DNA of 64,000 bases, from assembly GCF_000566685.1 (NCBI RefSeq), contig NZ_AZQN01000009.1, positions 62,001-126,000 of the forward strand, given 5' to 3'. Numbering within the stretch: position 1 is the first letter of the stretch; each line of letters begins with the position of its first letter. Below are positions 44,491 to 53,109 of this stretch, piece by piece. Made by a program: the position numbers and the translations under genes. Source of the stretch: Dyadobacter tibetensis Y620-1 (GTDB taxonomy: Bacteria > Bacteroidota > Bacteroidia > Cytophagales > Spirosomataceae). The notes under the pieces were generated by a model. The model saw nothing but the letters and a program-made list of their open reading frames with translations. It did no database searches and was not told the DNA's origin.

Positions 44491-47400
44491 ATGAACTCAG
44501 CAAAACCTCAACCCTCGACCTGTTGCTATTGCGGCGTAGGCTGCGGAGTGCTCGTACAGCAAGAAGCTCAAGGTCAGCTATCCCTGAAGGGCGACGAAAG
44601 TCACCCTTCTAATAAGGGCATGCTTTGTTCAAAGGGAATGAATCTCCATTATACGGTAATGGATCAGTCGGACAGGATCTTATATCCCCGCATGCGCTAC
44701 CACCGGAGCTTACCTATGCAAAGAGTCTCCTGGGAAGATGCGCTTTCACGGACTGCGGCCGTTTTCAAAACCCTGATCAAAAAGCATGGTCCCGACAGCG
44801 TAGCGTTTTACGTGTCGGGACAGTGCCTGACCGAAGAATACTATCTGGTCAATAAGCTGATAAAAGGCTTTATTGGTTCTAATAATATAGATACCAATTC
44901 CAGATTATGCATGAGTTCGGCCGTGGTGGGCTACAAACTGTCATTGGGAGAAGATTCCGTACCTGTCTGCTACGACGATTTGGAGTTGGCCGATGTACTG
45001 TTGGTAACAGGGGCAAATCCGGCATGGTGCCACCCCATATTATGGAGGCGTATTGAGGCCCACAAGGCCGCCAACCCTCATGTGAAAATAATTTGTGTAG
45101 ATCCACGAACTACCGACACGGCACGCTCGGCAGACCTTCACCTTCCTATCAGGCCGGGTACTGACGTACTTTTCAACCATGCCATCGCCAAAATCTTAAT
45201 AGACCAGGGCTATGCAGACATGTCGTTTATCGACCGGCATACAGATGGTTTTGAGGCACTTCAACAAATTCTGGCAGACCTATCTGTGGCCTCTGCGGCC
45301 GAGGCTTGCGGCGTTACGGAGGCAGATCTTCGACAGACTGCCGAGTGGATAGGGCAGTCCACGGGCTTTATTTCATTATGGACGATGGGGCTCAATCAGT
45401 CTGTGGTTGGAGTGAATAAAAATCTATCCCTGATCAACTTGCATCTGATTACCGGACGGATAGGCACAGCCGGCAACGGCCCCTTTTCACTTACCGGGCA
45501 GCCAAATGCGATGGGGGGAAGGGAAACGGGCGGGCTTGCCAATATCCTGCCGGCACATCGAGATGTAACCAACCCCAGCCATCGCAAGCAAATGGAAGAT
45601 TTTTGGGAAAGCCCCGTAAAAATAAGTGATCGACCCGGGCTAACGGCCACCCAGATTATGGAAGCACTCCATGATGGTCGTTTGAAGGCCTTATGGGTAA
45701 TCAATACCAATCCGCTGGTAAGCATGCCCGACATTGGTTTCGTAGAAAAAGCCATGAATCATTCCAGCTTCGTGGTCGTACAGGATATTTCGGAACGGTC
45801 GGACACAGTCGCTTACGCCGATGTGGTGCTTCCGGCAGCAGGGTGGCTGGAGAAAGAAGGCACTATGACCAACGCAGAAAGGAGAATAACCTACCTTCCC
45901 AAAATTTTAAAAGCCCCGGGAGAAGCCCTTCCAGACGTAGAAATCATCTGGCGTTTTGCTCAAAAAATGGGTTTTGAAAAGGCATTTAGATATGAAAAAG
46001 CAGAGGAAGTGTATCTGGAATATGCCCGTACTACAAAAGGTACCAGCATAGATATTACGGGCGTAAATTATCAACTATTAAAGGAAAGAAGAAGTATACA
46101 ATGGCCATTTCCAGAAAGCGGTGCAAGCCTTCCCGTTCTGGGCACTGCCCGGCTATTTACTGACCATCAATTTTACACCGATAACAAAAGGGCCAAAATT
46201 CATGGCGTGCCGGTAGGGAATGCTTCAGAACCAACCGATGGCAATTTTCCTCTAGTATTAACGACCGGGCGTATCCGCGATCAGTGGCATACCATGACCA
46301 AAACGGGAAGGGTAGCCAGGCTTAACAGGCATATTTCGGAACCATTTTTACAGATTAACCCTATAGATGCAAAGCAACGTGGTATAGAAGAAGGTGCCCT
46401 GGTACTCATTACTGGTAGAAGGGGAAACGCACGAGTAAAGGCTCAGCTAACAGAGGACGTGCGTCCTGGACTTTGCTTTCTTCCCATGCATTGGGGTAAA
46501 ATGGCAGGAGGTAATTTTAGCAGGGCTAACAACCTAACCAACAGCCTGACGGACCCCCGATCGGGAGAGCCTGATTTTAAGTACACGGCTGTTGAGGTGG
46601 AATTGTACCAAAAACCTGTTGAAAAAATTGTAATCATAGGGGCAGGCTCGGGTGGATTAGGCTTTATCAATCACTACCGCAGCCTGAACCGTACGGACGA
46701 AATCGTAGTGTTTTCTAAGGAAATATATCCTTTTTACAATCGAGTTATGCTCCCGGACTATCTAAGCGGAGAACAAAGCTGGGATCAGCTTGTGAAGCTT
46801 CGGGAAGATCAGTTCCAACTGTCAGGAATCACCGTTTATAAAGGCAGAGAAGTTCGGCATATCGACAGACAGCGCAAGCTCATCTATGACAGCGAAGGCA
46901 TGGAACACAGCTATGATAAATTGATTCTAGCTACGGGGAGCAAGGCTTTTATACCTAAAGGAGTGCCCCGTATGCCCGGCATTTTTAATATGCGTTCGAG
47001 ACTGGACGCCGACACTTTATTGCCCTTTCTAAAAACAGAAAATCCACATGCGGTAATCGTTGGAGGAGGCATTCTAGGCCTGGAACTGGCGGCTTCCTTG
47101 AGTAAAACCCACTGTGCTGTAACCGTCATTCAACGCAGTGGGCGATTGATGGAACGGCAGCTAGACCCGGTAGCCAGCGAACTCCTCTATCAGGAGCTTA
47201 TTGAGAGAGGCATAGAAATATTTTTCAACGATGAAGTCGCCACTTTCCAGGGGACCAACAGACTGGAAGGATTACGTTTAAAATCGGGAAGAAAAATTTC
47301 CTGTCATGCGGCCATACTCGCTATTGGCACGGTGCCTGTTACCGATCTGGCCAGGCAAGCCGGTCTGGAAATCCAAAGAGGAGTCCTCGTCAACGATTAT

Positions 47401-48033
47401 CTGCAGACTTCGGATCCCAGCATCTTTGCCGTTGGAGAAATTGCCGAATGGAAAGGACAGATGTGGGGCATCACCCTCGCCGCCGAACAACAGGCAGAGG
47501 CAGCGTCATATTTTATCGCCGGAAATATGGCAAAACCTTACCAGGGCAGTACCTCTATGAATATCCTAAAAATAGAAGGTCTACAAGTATGCAGTATAGG
47601 TATGGTAGAAGTACCTGCCAACGACCCCACTTACGAAGAAATTATATTCATCGATAAATCGAAACGCTATTATAAAAAATGTCTCGTTCATGCCGACAAG
47701 CTAGTAGGCGCAACCCTGATCGGCGATAAAAATGAATTTTTGACCTTTAAGGAACTCATCTCTGAGGGGATAGAACTCTCCGAAAAGCGACTGCAGCTTT
47801 TGCGATCTAGTCAGAACGCGGAGGCAGTATTGGGGAAAATAGTATGCTCCTGTAATAATGTAGGAATGGGCAATCTGGAGAAGGCTATTGCCAGTGGCTG
47901 TCTGGATTTTAAGACCTTATGCACCACAACGGGAGCTGGCACCGGCTGTGGTTCCTGCCGCCCGGAAGTCAAATCTATTCTGGATAATATGTCGGAAAAA
48001 GAAATGGCAGAAATCACCCTTTCCAACCCTTAA
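44491..48033 (+). CDS. Single-chain assimilatory nitrate reductase: molybdopterin, flavin and [2Fe-2S] modules
   Basis: The 1180-residue protein joins two genes that are often separate. Residues 1-700 are a NasA/NarB-type catalytic subunit: [4Fe-4S] ligands C11, C14, C18, C46, a likely molybdenum-ligating cysteine in NSRLCMSSAVVGYK (about 140), and a C-terminal molybdopterin-binding domain. Residues about 705-1100 are an FAD/NAD oxidoreductase (VIIGAGSGGLGFINHY, AVIVGGGILGLELAASL). The tail is a BFD-like [2Fe-2S] domain (VCSCNNVG, GTGCGSC). Electrons would go from NAD(P)H through flavin and the clusters to molybdenum. No signal peptide, so cytoplasmic. Confidence 0.93.
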   Translation: MNSAKPQPSTCCYCGVGCGVLVQQEAQGQLSLKGDESHPSNKGMLCSKGMNLHYTVMDQSDRILYPRMRYHRSLPMQRVSWEDALSRTAAVFKTLIKKHGPDSVAFYVSGQCLTEEYYLVNKLIKGFIGSNNIDTNSRLCMSSAVVGYKLSLGEDSVPVCYDDLELADVLLVTGANPAWCHPILWRRIEAHKAANPHVKIICVDPRTTDTARSADLHLPIRPGTDVLFNHAIAKILIDQGYADMSFIDRHTDGFEALQQILADLSVASAAEACGVTEADLRQTAEWIGQSTGFISLWTMGLNQSVVGVNKNLSLINLHLITGRIGTAGNGPFSLTGQPNAMGGRETGGLANILPAHRDVTNPSHRKQMEDFWESPVKISDRPGLTATQIMEALHDGRLKALWVINTNPLVSMPDIGFVEKAMNHSSFVVVQDISERSDTVAYADVVLPAAGWLEKEGTMTNAERRITYLPKILKAPGEALPDVEIIWRFAQKMGFEKAFRYEKAEEVYLEYARTTKGTSIDITGVNYQLLKERRSIQWPFPESGASLPVLGTARLFTDHQFYTDNKRAKIHGVPVGNASEPTDGNFPLVLTTGRIRDQWHTMTKTGRVARLNRHISEPFLQINPIDAKQRGIEEGALVLITGRRGNARVKAQLTEDVRPGLCFLPMHWGKMAGGNFSRANNLTNSLTDPRSGEPDFKYTAVEVELYQKPVEKIVIIGAGSGGLGFINHYRSLNRTDEIVVFSKEIYPFYNRVMLPDYLSGEQSWDQLVKLREDQFQLSGITVYKGREVRHIDRQRKLIYDSEGMEHSYDKLILATGSKAFIPKGVPRMPGIFNMRSRLDADTLLPFLKTENPHAVIVGGGILGLELAASLSKTHCAVTVIQRSGRLMERQLDPVASELLYQELIERGIEIFFNDEVATFQGTNRLEGLRLKSGRKISCHAAILAIGTVPVTDLARQAGLEIQRGVLVNDYLQTSDPSIFAVGEIAEWKGQMWGITLAAEQQAEAASYFIAGNMAKPYQGSTSMNILKIEGLQVCSIGMVEVPANDPTYEEIIFIDKSKRYYKKCLVHADKLVGATLIGDKNEFLTFKELISEGIELSEKRLQLLRSSQNAEAVLGKIVCSCNNVGMGNLEKAIASGCLDFKTLCTTTGAGTGCGSCRPEVKSILDNMSEKEMAEITLSNP

Positions 48034-48044
48034 TTCATTTGCAT

Positions 48045-49511
48045 ATGCGCGACTACTTTATTTTTAAGATCAATCTTCCAGGAGGAATCGTATCGCCCGG
48101 CACTTTGTACCATATACTTAAACAGGCTTACCAGCTAGGCGTTCGGTATGTACGGGTGGGGTCCAGGCAAGAGCTGTATCTCGAAATTCATAATGACGAG
48201 GTACGACTTTTAGAAAAAGAACTAAAAAAAATGGATTTGCATTATGAAATAAATACCAACCGCACTCCAAACATCATCAGTTCATATTGTGGGGAGGAAG
48301 TTTTTAGAACAGGCCAATGGTTGGGTCCGCAGGAATACCATACCATACTGGACAGTCTGGACTATAGCCCGACTATGAAGATCAATATTTCGGATAGCAA
48401 CCAGAGTTTCACGCCCTTTTTCACTGGCAATCTCAATTTCATTTCCTCTCAAATTCCGCATTACTGGCATTTATATTTGCGAAAACGACAGCAAAATACC
48501 CTTCACAAATGGCCCGAACTGATTTATACCAATCATATTGGCCAGGTGGCGGCAGAGCTGGAAGAAATATTAAGTAAAAACCCTGACCTCACCCCAGAGA
48601 ATTTACAGCCCCTGGTGCAGCAGAGCAAACCCTATATCGCCCTTCCCCCGGGGGTAGATTTGCAACTTCCTGCCTTCTCACTTCCCTATTATGAGGGTTT
48701 TAATCGCTACGAGTCCCGTACCTGGCTAGGGCTCTATCAGCGCGACGAGCAGTTTCCTATCGCCTTCCTGATGGACCTCTGCGACCTGTGTCTGCGTAGC
48801 CGTATTGGGGAAATTTGCACTACACCCTGGCGTTCCTTGATTATTAAAGGTATAGAAGATCAATATAGGACTCAATGGAGTACGATTCTGGCAAAACACC
48901 ATATCAACATGAGGCATTCGGCCAGTGAGCTCGCCTGGCAGACAGAGGAATACGCACCCGAAGCTAATCTTCTCAAAAAACGGATTTTAAGATATATGGA
49001 ACGGGAAGACACCCGTACTTTCGGCCTGTGTTTCGGTATACAGACCCGCCCAAAATCTGAAGTCTTCGGCTCCGTTTTAATACGCAAGCGAATGAAAGTA
49101 CGGATTGGCCCCTGGGCTCTATTTCCCGTATATGATATTTTCCATACCGACCAGTTTAACCCGAACAATCGATCGTTGATCCCCTTTGAATTGGGGTTAT
49201 GGAAGGCCCAGCTTCCCGGTCAAATCGAGAAACTCTGCCGCCGATTTAACAATCAACGTTCTTATGACGAACAGAATAGGATGGTTCAGCAGCCTGCCAT
49301 GGAAGAAGTGCTTCCCATACATACGGTCTTCGAATGCCCTGAATGCCTCAGCCATTATGACCCTCTACATGGTGATCCTCTTCAAGGGATCGACCCCCAT
49401 ACTGCTTTTACAGATTTACCGGTAGAATATTCCTGTTTGCTTTGCGGCGGCTCGAAAGATGAAATGACCGTAAAGCAGATCGCAGCCAATAACTCTTACG
49501 GTTCTAATTAG
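48045..49511 (+). CDS. Degenerate sulfite/nitrite-reductase-like scaffold with C-terminal rubredoxin
   Basis: From ATG 48045 the protein has 488 residues. The N-terminus (INLPGGIVSPGTLYHILKQA) resembles the NIR_SIR ferredoxin-like half domain of NirB (IPGGEITPEKL), followed by a region where the cluster ligands should be: the second cysteine of C-x5-C is missing and SGC-x3-C is replaced by ISDSNQSF. A second half-domain-like part (IGEICTTPWRSLIIKGIED) follows. Residues 429-475 are a rubredoxin with four cysteines (431, 434, 464, 467) and YDPLHGDP, DLP. It should not bind siroheme but could carry one iron. It lies 11 nt after the nitrate reductase, pointing to electron transfer. Confidence 0.8.
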   Translation: MRDYFIFKINLPGGIVSPGTLYHILKQAYQLGVRYVRVGSRQELYLEIHNDEVRLLEKELKKMDLHYEINTNRTPNIISSYCGEEVFRTGQWLGPQEYHTILDSLDYSPTMKINISDSNQSFTPFFTGNLNFISSQIPHYWHLYLRKRQQNTLHKWPELIYTNHIGQVAAELEEILSKNPDLTPENLQPLVQQSKPYIALPPGVDLQLPAFSLPYYEGFNRYESRTWLGLYQRDEQFPIAFLMDLCDLCLRSRIGEICTTPWRSLIIKGIEDQYRTQWSTILAKHHINMRHSASELAWQTEEYAPEANLLKKRILRYMEREDTRTFGLCFGIQTRPKSEVFGSVLIRKRMKVRIGPWALFPVYDIFHTDQFNPNNRSLIPFELGLWKAQLPGQIEKLCRRFNNQRSYDEQNRMVQQPAMEEVLPIHTVFECPECLSHYDPLHGDPLQGIDPHTAFTDLPVEYSCLLCGGSKDEMTVKQIAANNSYGSN

Positions 49512-49551
49512 TTGCTACTACAACCCACTTCCATATTCAACTCCCCAGACC

Positions 49552-50016
49552 ATGCCCCAGCCTATTTACTTCGATTTTGAAACCGATTTTGTGAGTACCC
49601 TGCGCTGCATTCCTATGATTGTTCGGTACAAATTAGATCGATGTCTGATTAAACTTCAATTGTCTCATTGGGCAAAATTCAGCAGGGAAGACAAAGAACT
49701 GATGGCAGCCCTTCCTTGCGAATCAGCTATGGAGATCGGTCAGTATGCGGTTTTGGTTCAATCTCTTGTTACAAAAACGGGAGCACCCAAAGCCAATAGT
49801 CTAACGCATGTGGAGGCGAGCTGGGAAGACTTAAACCACATACCTACCAGCGTACGAAAAAAAGCAAAAGAATACAATAGCATCTGCCCTACCCTGGTTC
49901 AGTGGCAGAGCCTAACCGAATTAGAACGTTTCGCTTTAGTAAAATTAAGCCAATCGGGACATGAAGCTGCCAACTTCCCTAAGGCCCTTCAAGAGTTTGC
50001 TATCTATTGCAGGTAG
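49552..50016 (+). CDS. Nitrate reductase associated protein
   Basis: The 154-residue protein matches the nitrate reductase associated family found beside assimilatory nitrate reductases in cyanobacteria and others: FDFETDFVSTLRCIPMIVR, KLDRCLIKLQLSHWAKFS, then LPCESAMEIGQYAVLV and a helical C-terminus. No signal peptide or cofactor motif is present. Its job, perhaps maturation or assembly of the reductase, is unproven. It is the last gene of the operon, 40 nt after the rubredoxin hybrid. Confidence 0.88.
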   Translation: MPQPIYFDFETDFVSTLRCIPMIVRYKLDRCLIKLQLSHWAKFSREDKELMAALPCESAMEIGQYAVLVQSLVTKTGAPKANSLTHVEASWEDLNHIPTSVRKKAKEYNSICPTLVQWQSLTELERFALVKLSQSGHEAANFPKALQEFAIYCR

Positions 50017-50182
50017 AACAAATATCAGTCTAGAATTTTAGGAGGGAAGGATCTTCAGGCACAAATCAAAATATTTTCTACAAATATTTAGAACCAATAC
50101 TTACTCAATAGCGAAGTATATTCCTTACACTTCAATAATAATTACATTCACCCCATTTCTGCCGCAGGACACCCCATAAGTT

Positions 50183-50212
50183 TTATGACAGAGATCATGC
50201 TATCTATATTTG
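50183..50212 (+). promoter_or_regulatory. Promoter of the 61-residue gene
   Basis: TTA (50183-50185), 19 nt, TATATTTG (50205-50212) fits the Bacteroidota form with one mismatch in -33. The leader before ATG 50268 would be about 50 nt. Confidence 0.55.
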
Positions 50213-50267
50213 TAATGTTCAACAGACAAATAATTTGTCATTCCTTTACACATTAACTAATTAAAAA

Positions 50268-50453
50268 ATGAAGACCAGCGAAGATACGATTGAAGAACTA
50301 GAAAGATTACTAGCAGCATACATCGAGGAAATTGACCGGTCCAACCTGCAGTCTCTTTCCGCACAAATGTATACCACGCAATCTATTAATTTTGTAAGGT
50401 GGGTAAAAGGAGACTATGTGCCCAAAGGACGGGTAAGCAAAGCAATGGCATAA
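50268..50453 (+). CDS. Small hypothetical protein (61 residues)
   Basis: The frame has its own promoter and a strong terminator, supporting a real small gene. The product is an acidic amphipathic helix (EDTIEELERLLAAYIEEID) followed by a more basic tail with INFVRWVKGDYVPKGR. No signal, membrane segment or cysteine is present. I do not recognise a family. It lies just downstream of the nitrate operon, but with its own promoter, so a functional link is not shown. Confidence 0.6.
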   Translation: MKTSEDTIEELERLLAAYIEEIDRSNLQSLSAQMYTTQSINFVRWVKGDYVPKGRVSKAMA

Positions 50454-50485
50454 TCCCCCCTCATTTCTCAACGAAAGATATACGC

Positions 50486-50520
50486 AATAAGCCCACCGGA
50501 CAGAATCCAGTGGGCTTATT
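50486..50520. terminator. Strong bidirectional terminator
   Basis: AATAAGCCCAC (50486-50496) and GTGGGCTTATT (50510-50520) form an 11-bp perfect stem, followed by ATTTT. It separates the 61-residue gene from the convergent lipoprotein phosphatase gene. Confidence 0.85.
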
Positions 50521-50539
50521 ATTTTACCATTCTTTTCCC

Positions 50540-51559
50540 TTACAAGGATTTTTTCGAACGGAGGTCCTTTTTAGTGAAGCGGGCCATTACGGGCAGATGA
50601 TCACTGATCAGCCTCATGGTATCGGCATCGAAGAACGTTACCACTTTGGCCCCCCCATCCAATATTTCCGCCTGCATATTTCTATTCACTAAAATATAAT
50701 CCAGCCTTCTGCTAGGAGAGTTGGCCGGGTGCGAGAGAACTTCAGGGCTTATGGTATCGACAAAAATATTTTTCAAATCGGTTTTCGATGTCACCAAGCT
50801 TATTTCTTCGCTATCGGGAGTAGCATTCAAATCGCCTGCCAGCACCATATTCTTCTCAGGATCGAGCAGTAGGTGCTTATTAAAATTTTCTGTTAGCAAG
50901 GCCAGTTGTCCCTTTCGCATCGCAATATCGCGGGCAGACCGCCCAGCCTTCAGATGAACACCGGTAAGCAGGAAAGAATAATTGTCAGCCGGAAAGATAT
51001 CGATTGACCACATGCGGGTATTGAGTTGATTCTGTGTTTCCGGCTTTCCTTCCTCATTCAAATATCCGGGAAGAGCGGTAGTAGCGGAGCCATAACCATT
51101 GATGATACCCATTGGAAATCGACTCATTACCACCACATTCATATACCAGTTAGGACTGGGAATATCGGCAAAGTACCGGTAGCCCATTTCCGACAAGGAG
51201 TCCTTTGCTAGTTTCTGCAGAAATTTGGCGCTCTCAAATTCCTGAAAAACCAGCACGTCGGCGTTAGCCTTTCGTAGCGACTGCATGAGCAAACCTACCC
51301 GTTCCGGCATATTCTGAGGGGGGTTATTCTCTCTTTCATTATCAATATAGGGGTCATCAAACCCATCTACAAAATGCTCCACATTCCACGAGAGTATTTT
51401 GAACGTAGAATCGCCAGGATAAGAATAATCCAAGGGTTTAATAATAGCGCTACCTGTCCCTATAGCCTGAGCCTGTTGCTTCGATGGGATTTGGATCGTT
51501 TTTTGGGCACATGAAGCCCCTATTAAGCATAAGCAAAATGCTTGTATTAAATTCTTCAT
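50540..51559 (-). CDS. Lipoprotein of the endonuclease/exonuclease/phosphatase family
   Basis: The 339-residue protein has a lipobox (CLIGASC) and the complete EEP catalytic set: LSWNVEHF (Asn), VFQEFES (Glu), TGVHLKAG (His), LAGDLNATPDSEE (Asp/Asn), SRRLDYILVN (Asp) and LISDHLPVMA (Asp-His). The fold cleaves phosphodiester or phosphomonoester bonds with magnesium. Anchored to the membrane outside the cytoplasm, it could act on nucleic acids, phospholipid or inositol phosphates. It is the last gene of a SusC/SusD operon, so its product may be what the transporter imports. Confidence 0.9.
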   Translation of the reverse strand: MKNLIQAFCLCLIGASCAQKTIQIPSKQQAQAIGTGSAIIKPLDYSYPGDSTFKILSWNVEHFVDGFDDPYIDNERENNPPQNMPERVGLLMQSLRKANADVLVFQEFESAKFLQKLAKDSLSEMGYRYFADIPSPNWYMNVVVMSRFPMGIINGYGSATTALPGYLNEEGKPETQNQLNTRMWSIDIFPADNYSFLLTGVHLKAGRSARDIAMRKGQLALLTENFNKHLLLDPEKNMVLAGDLNATPDSEEISLVTSKTDLKNIFVDTISPEVLSHPANSPSRRLDYILVNRNMQAEILDGGAKVVTFFDADTMRLISDHLPVMARFTKKDLRSKKSL

Positions 51560-51632
51560 AACTAAAAATTACTCATTAAATTGAGGAGACAGAAAATGGC
51601 TAAGGTCCGAGGGCGAACCTTAGCCTCGTTAT

Positions 51633-53099
51633 TTATTTAAACCACCAGCTTCCAGAAAGTAATACGTCTCCCTGATCAAGATATACTTGAACGGCCTGCT
51701 TATAATTTACTGCGTTAATAGATTTTATGAGGGGCGGGTACACCATTCTTTTCATGATTTGATCGGTAGCCATAGCAGATCCTACATGAAAGACGGGGTA
51801 TTTTACCCTTTTATAATTGATCCATCCATCGTAGCCTTGATAGTAGAAATTTATGAATTGCTCGCGTAATACTTGCTTCAAAGCCGCATCATAGTCTTTT
51901 GCCAGCTGTACGGAGGGCTTGGCCAGATGAGTCTTAACCCCTGCTTCGTCCACACCCCACCACAAACAACTCGACCGGATTCCTGCTTCATAATGGGCCT
52001 CGGCATCGCCATCTACATAGCCCCTGAGTATAGCCTCAGCAATGAAGAGCTCGACCTCTGCCCGAGACAGGAGCACCGAAGGAGCACGCACGCCCCTTAA
52101 ACCGGTATAAGGGGCCGCCAGACCGCTGAATTCACGGATAATATCCGGGCTTTCTCCTGAAGGAACACCCATAAAGATGGGCTCTCCCTGAGCGTCTACA
52201 TTAACGGGATTTCCATTTTTATCCTTTCCCAGTGCTGCCATAAATGGACGACGGGGATCCAGGGTATTATGTAGCTCCTGAGCAAATGTTTCGGCCAAGG
52301 CCACCGATTCTGCCGTACCGGTAGCTATGGTACTTTGCAAACCAAAACGACCGTCATAGATAATAGCACAAGTCTCATCATCTTTTAATATCAACTCCCC
52401 CTCTTGGATCAGAGTTGCTATCTTGCTCTTAACTGAAGGATCAACGGCCACCATCTTCATATACATACGTAACTTTAGGCTATTGGCTAATTTTCTCCAC
52501 TTGCCCATATTGCCCATGTAAAAAGCATCTCCTCCCCGAACGAAATTCCCGGTAGGGCGCACCTGCATCAGGGATAAGGCCTGATCGAGTTTATCCAGAT
52601 TGGTACGGTACACTGATTCCTGATCGTCAAATTTGGGAGTAAAATTAAGCTGATCACCTTGCATGGCATCGGTATATGGTATCGGCCCGAAAACATCCGT
52701 TAAATAAGTAGTAAGATAGGCTTCCAAGACCAGGCCAGCACCTAAATAGTCGTCAAGCTGTTCGTTTTGGGCCCTTAACTTTAGATCGTGCAAATCGTAG
52801 AGCGTCCCATAGATATTATCGTAAACCTCCTCCGAGTCTGACCCTTTAAAATCGTAACGGTGACGTTGATCGATCAAGGAAGTATTGGTCCAGTATTGGC
52901 CGATATAATTGCCGATATCACCAAAACCCCGAGAACGAGTACCCGCGTCGTATATGGCCTGGGTTAGCAGGGATGCTGCATTGATATTGGTCATACGGGT
53001 GGGGTCGGTATTGATTTCCTGGAAATCGTTGCACGCACCCAGGCTTAGAGCCAGGATACTGAGTAGTGTCCAAACACCTTTTTTTGTATGATTTTTCAT
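51633..53099 (-). CDS. SusD/RagB-family lipoprotein
   Basis: The 488-residue protein has lipobox LSLGAC followed by NDFQEINTDPTRMTNI, typical of the SusD-like type 2 group. TPR-like helices and the C-terminal EQFINFYYQGYDGWINYKRV agree. It starts 10 nt after the SusC stop and forms the lid of that transporter. Ligand unknown; the EEP phosphatase downstream suggests a phosphate ester or nucleic-acid fragment. Confidence 0.92.
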   Translation of the reverse strand: MKNHTKKGVWTLLSILALSLGACNDFQEINTDPTRMTNINAASLLTQAIYDAGTRSRGFGDIGNYIGQYWTNTSLIDQRHRYDFKGSDSEEVYDNIYGTLYDLHDLKLRAQNEQLDDYLGAGLVLEAYLTTYLTDVFGPIPYTDAMQGDQLNFTPKFDDQESVYRTNLDKLDQALSLMQVRPTGNFVRGGDAFYMGNMGKWRKLANSLKLRMYMKMVAVDPSVKSKIATLIQEGELILKDDETCAIIYDGRFGLQSTIATGTAESVALAETFAQELHNTLDPRRPFMAALGKDKNGNPVNVDAQGEPIFMGVPSGESPDIIREFSGLAAPYTGLRGVRAPSVLLSRAEVELFIAEAILRGYVDGDAEAHYEAGIRSSCLWWGVDEAGVKTHLAKPSVQLAKDYDAALKQVLREQFINFYYQGYDGWINYKRVKYPVFHVGSAMATDQIMKRMVYPPLIKSINAVNYKQAVQVYLDQGDVLLSGSWWFK

Positions 53100-53109
53100 T
53101 TTCTAGGTC

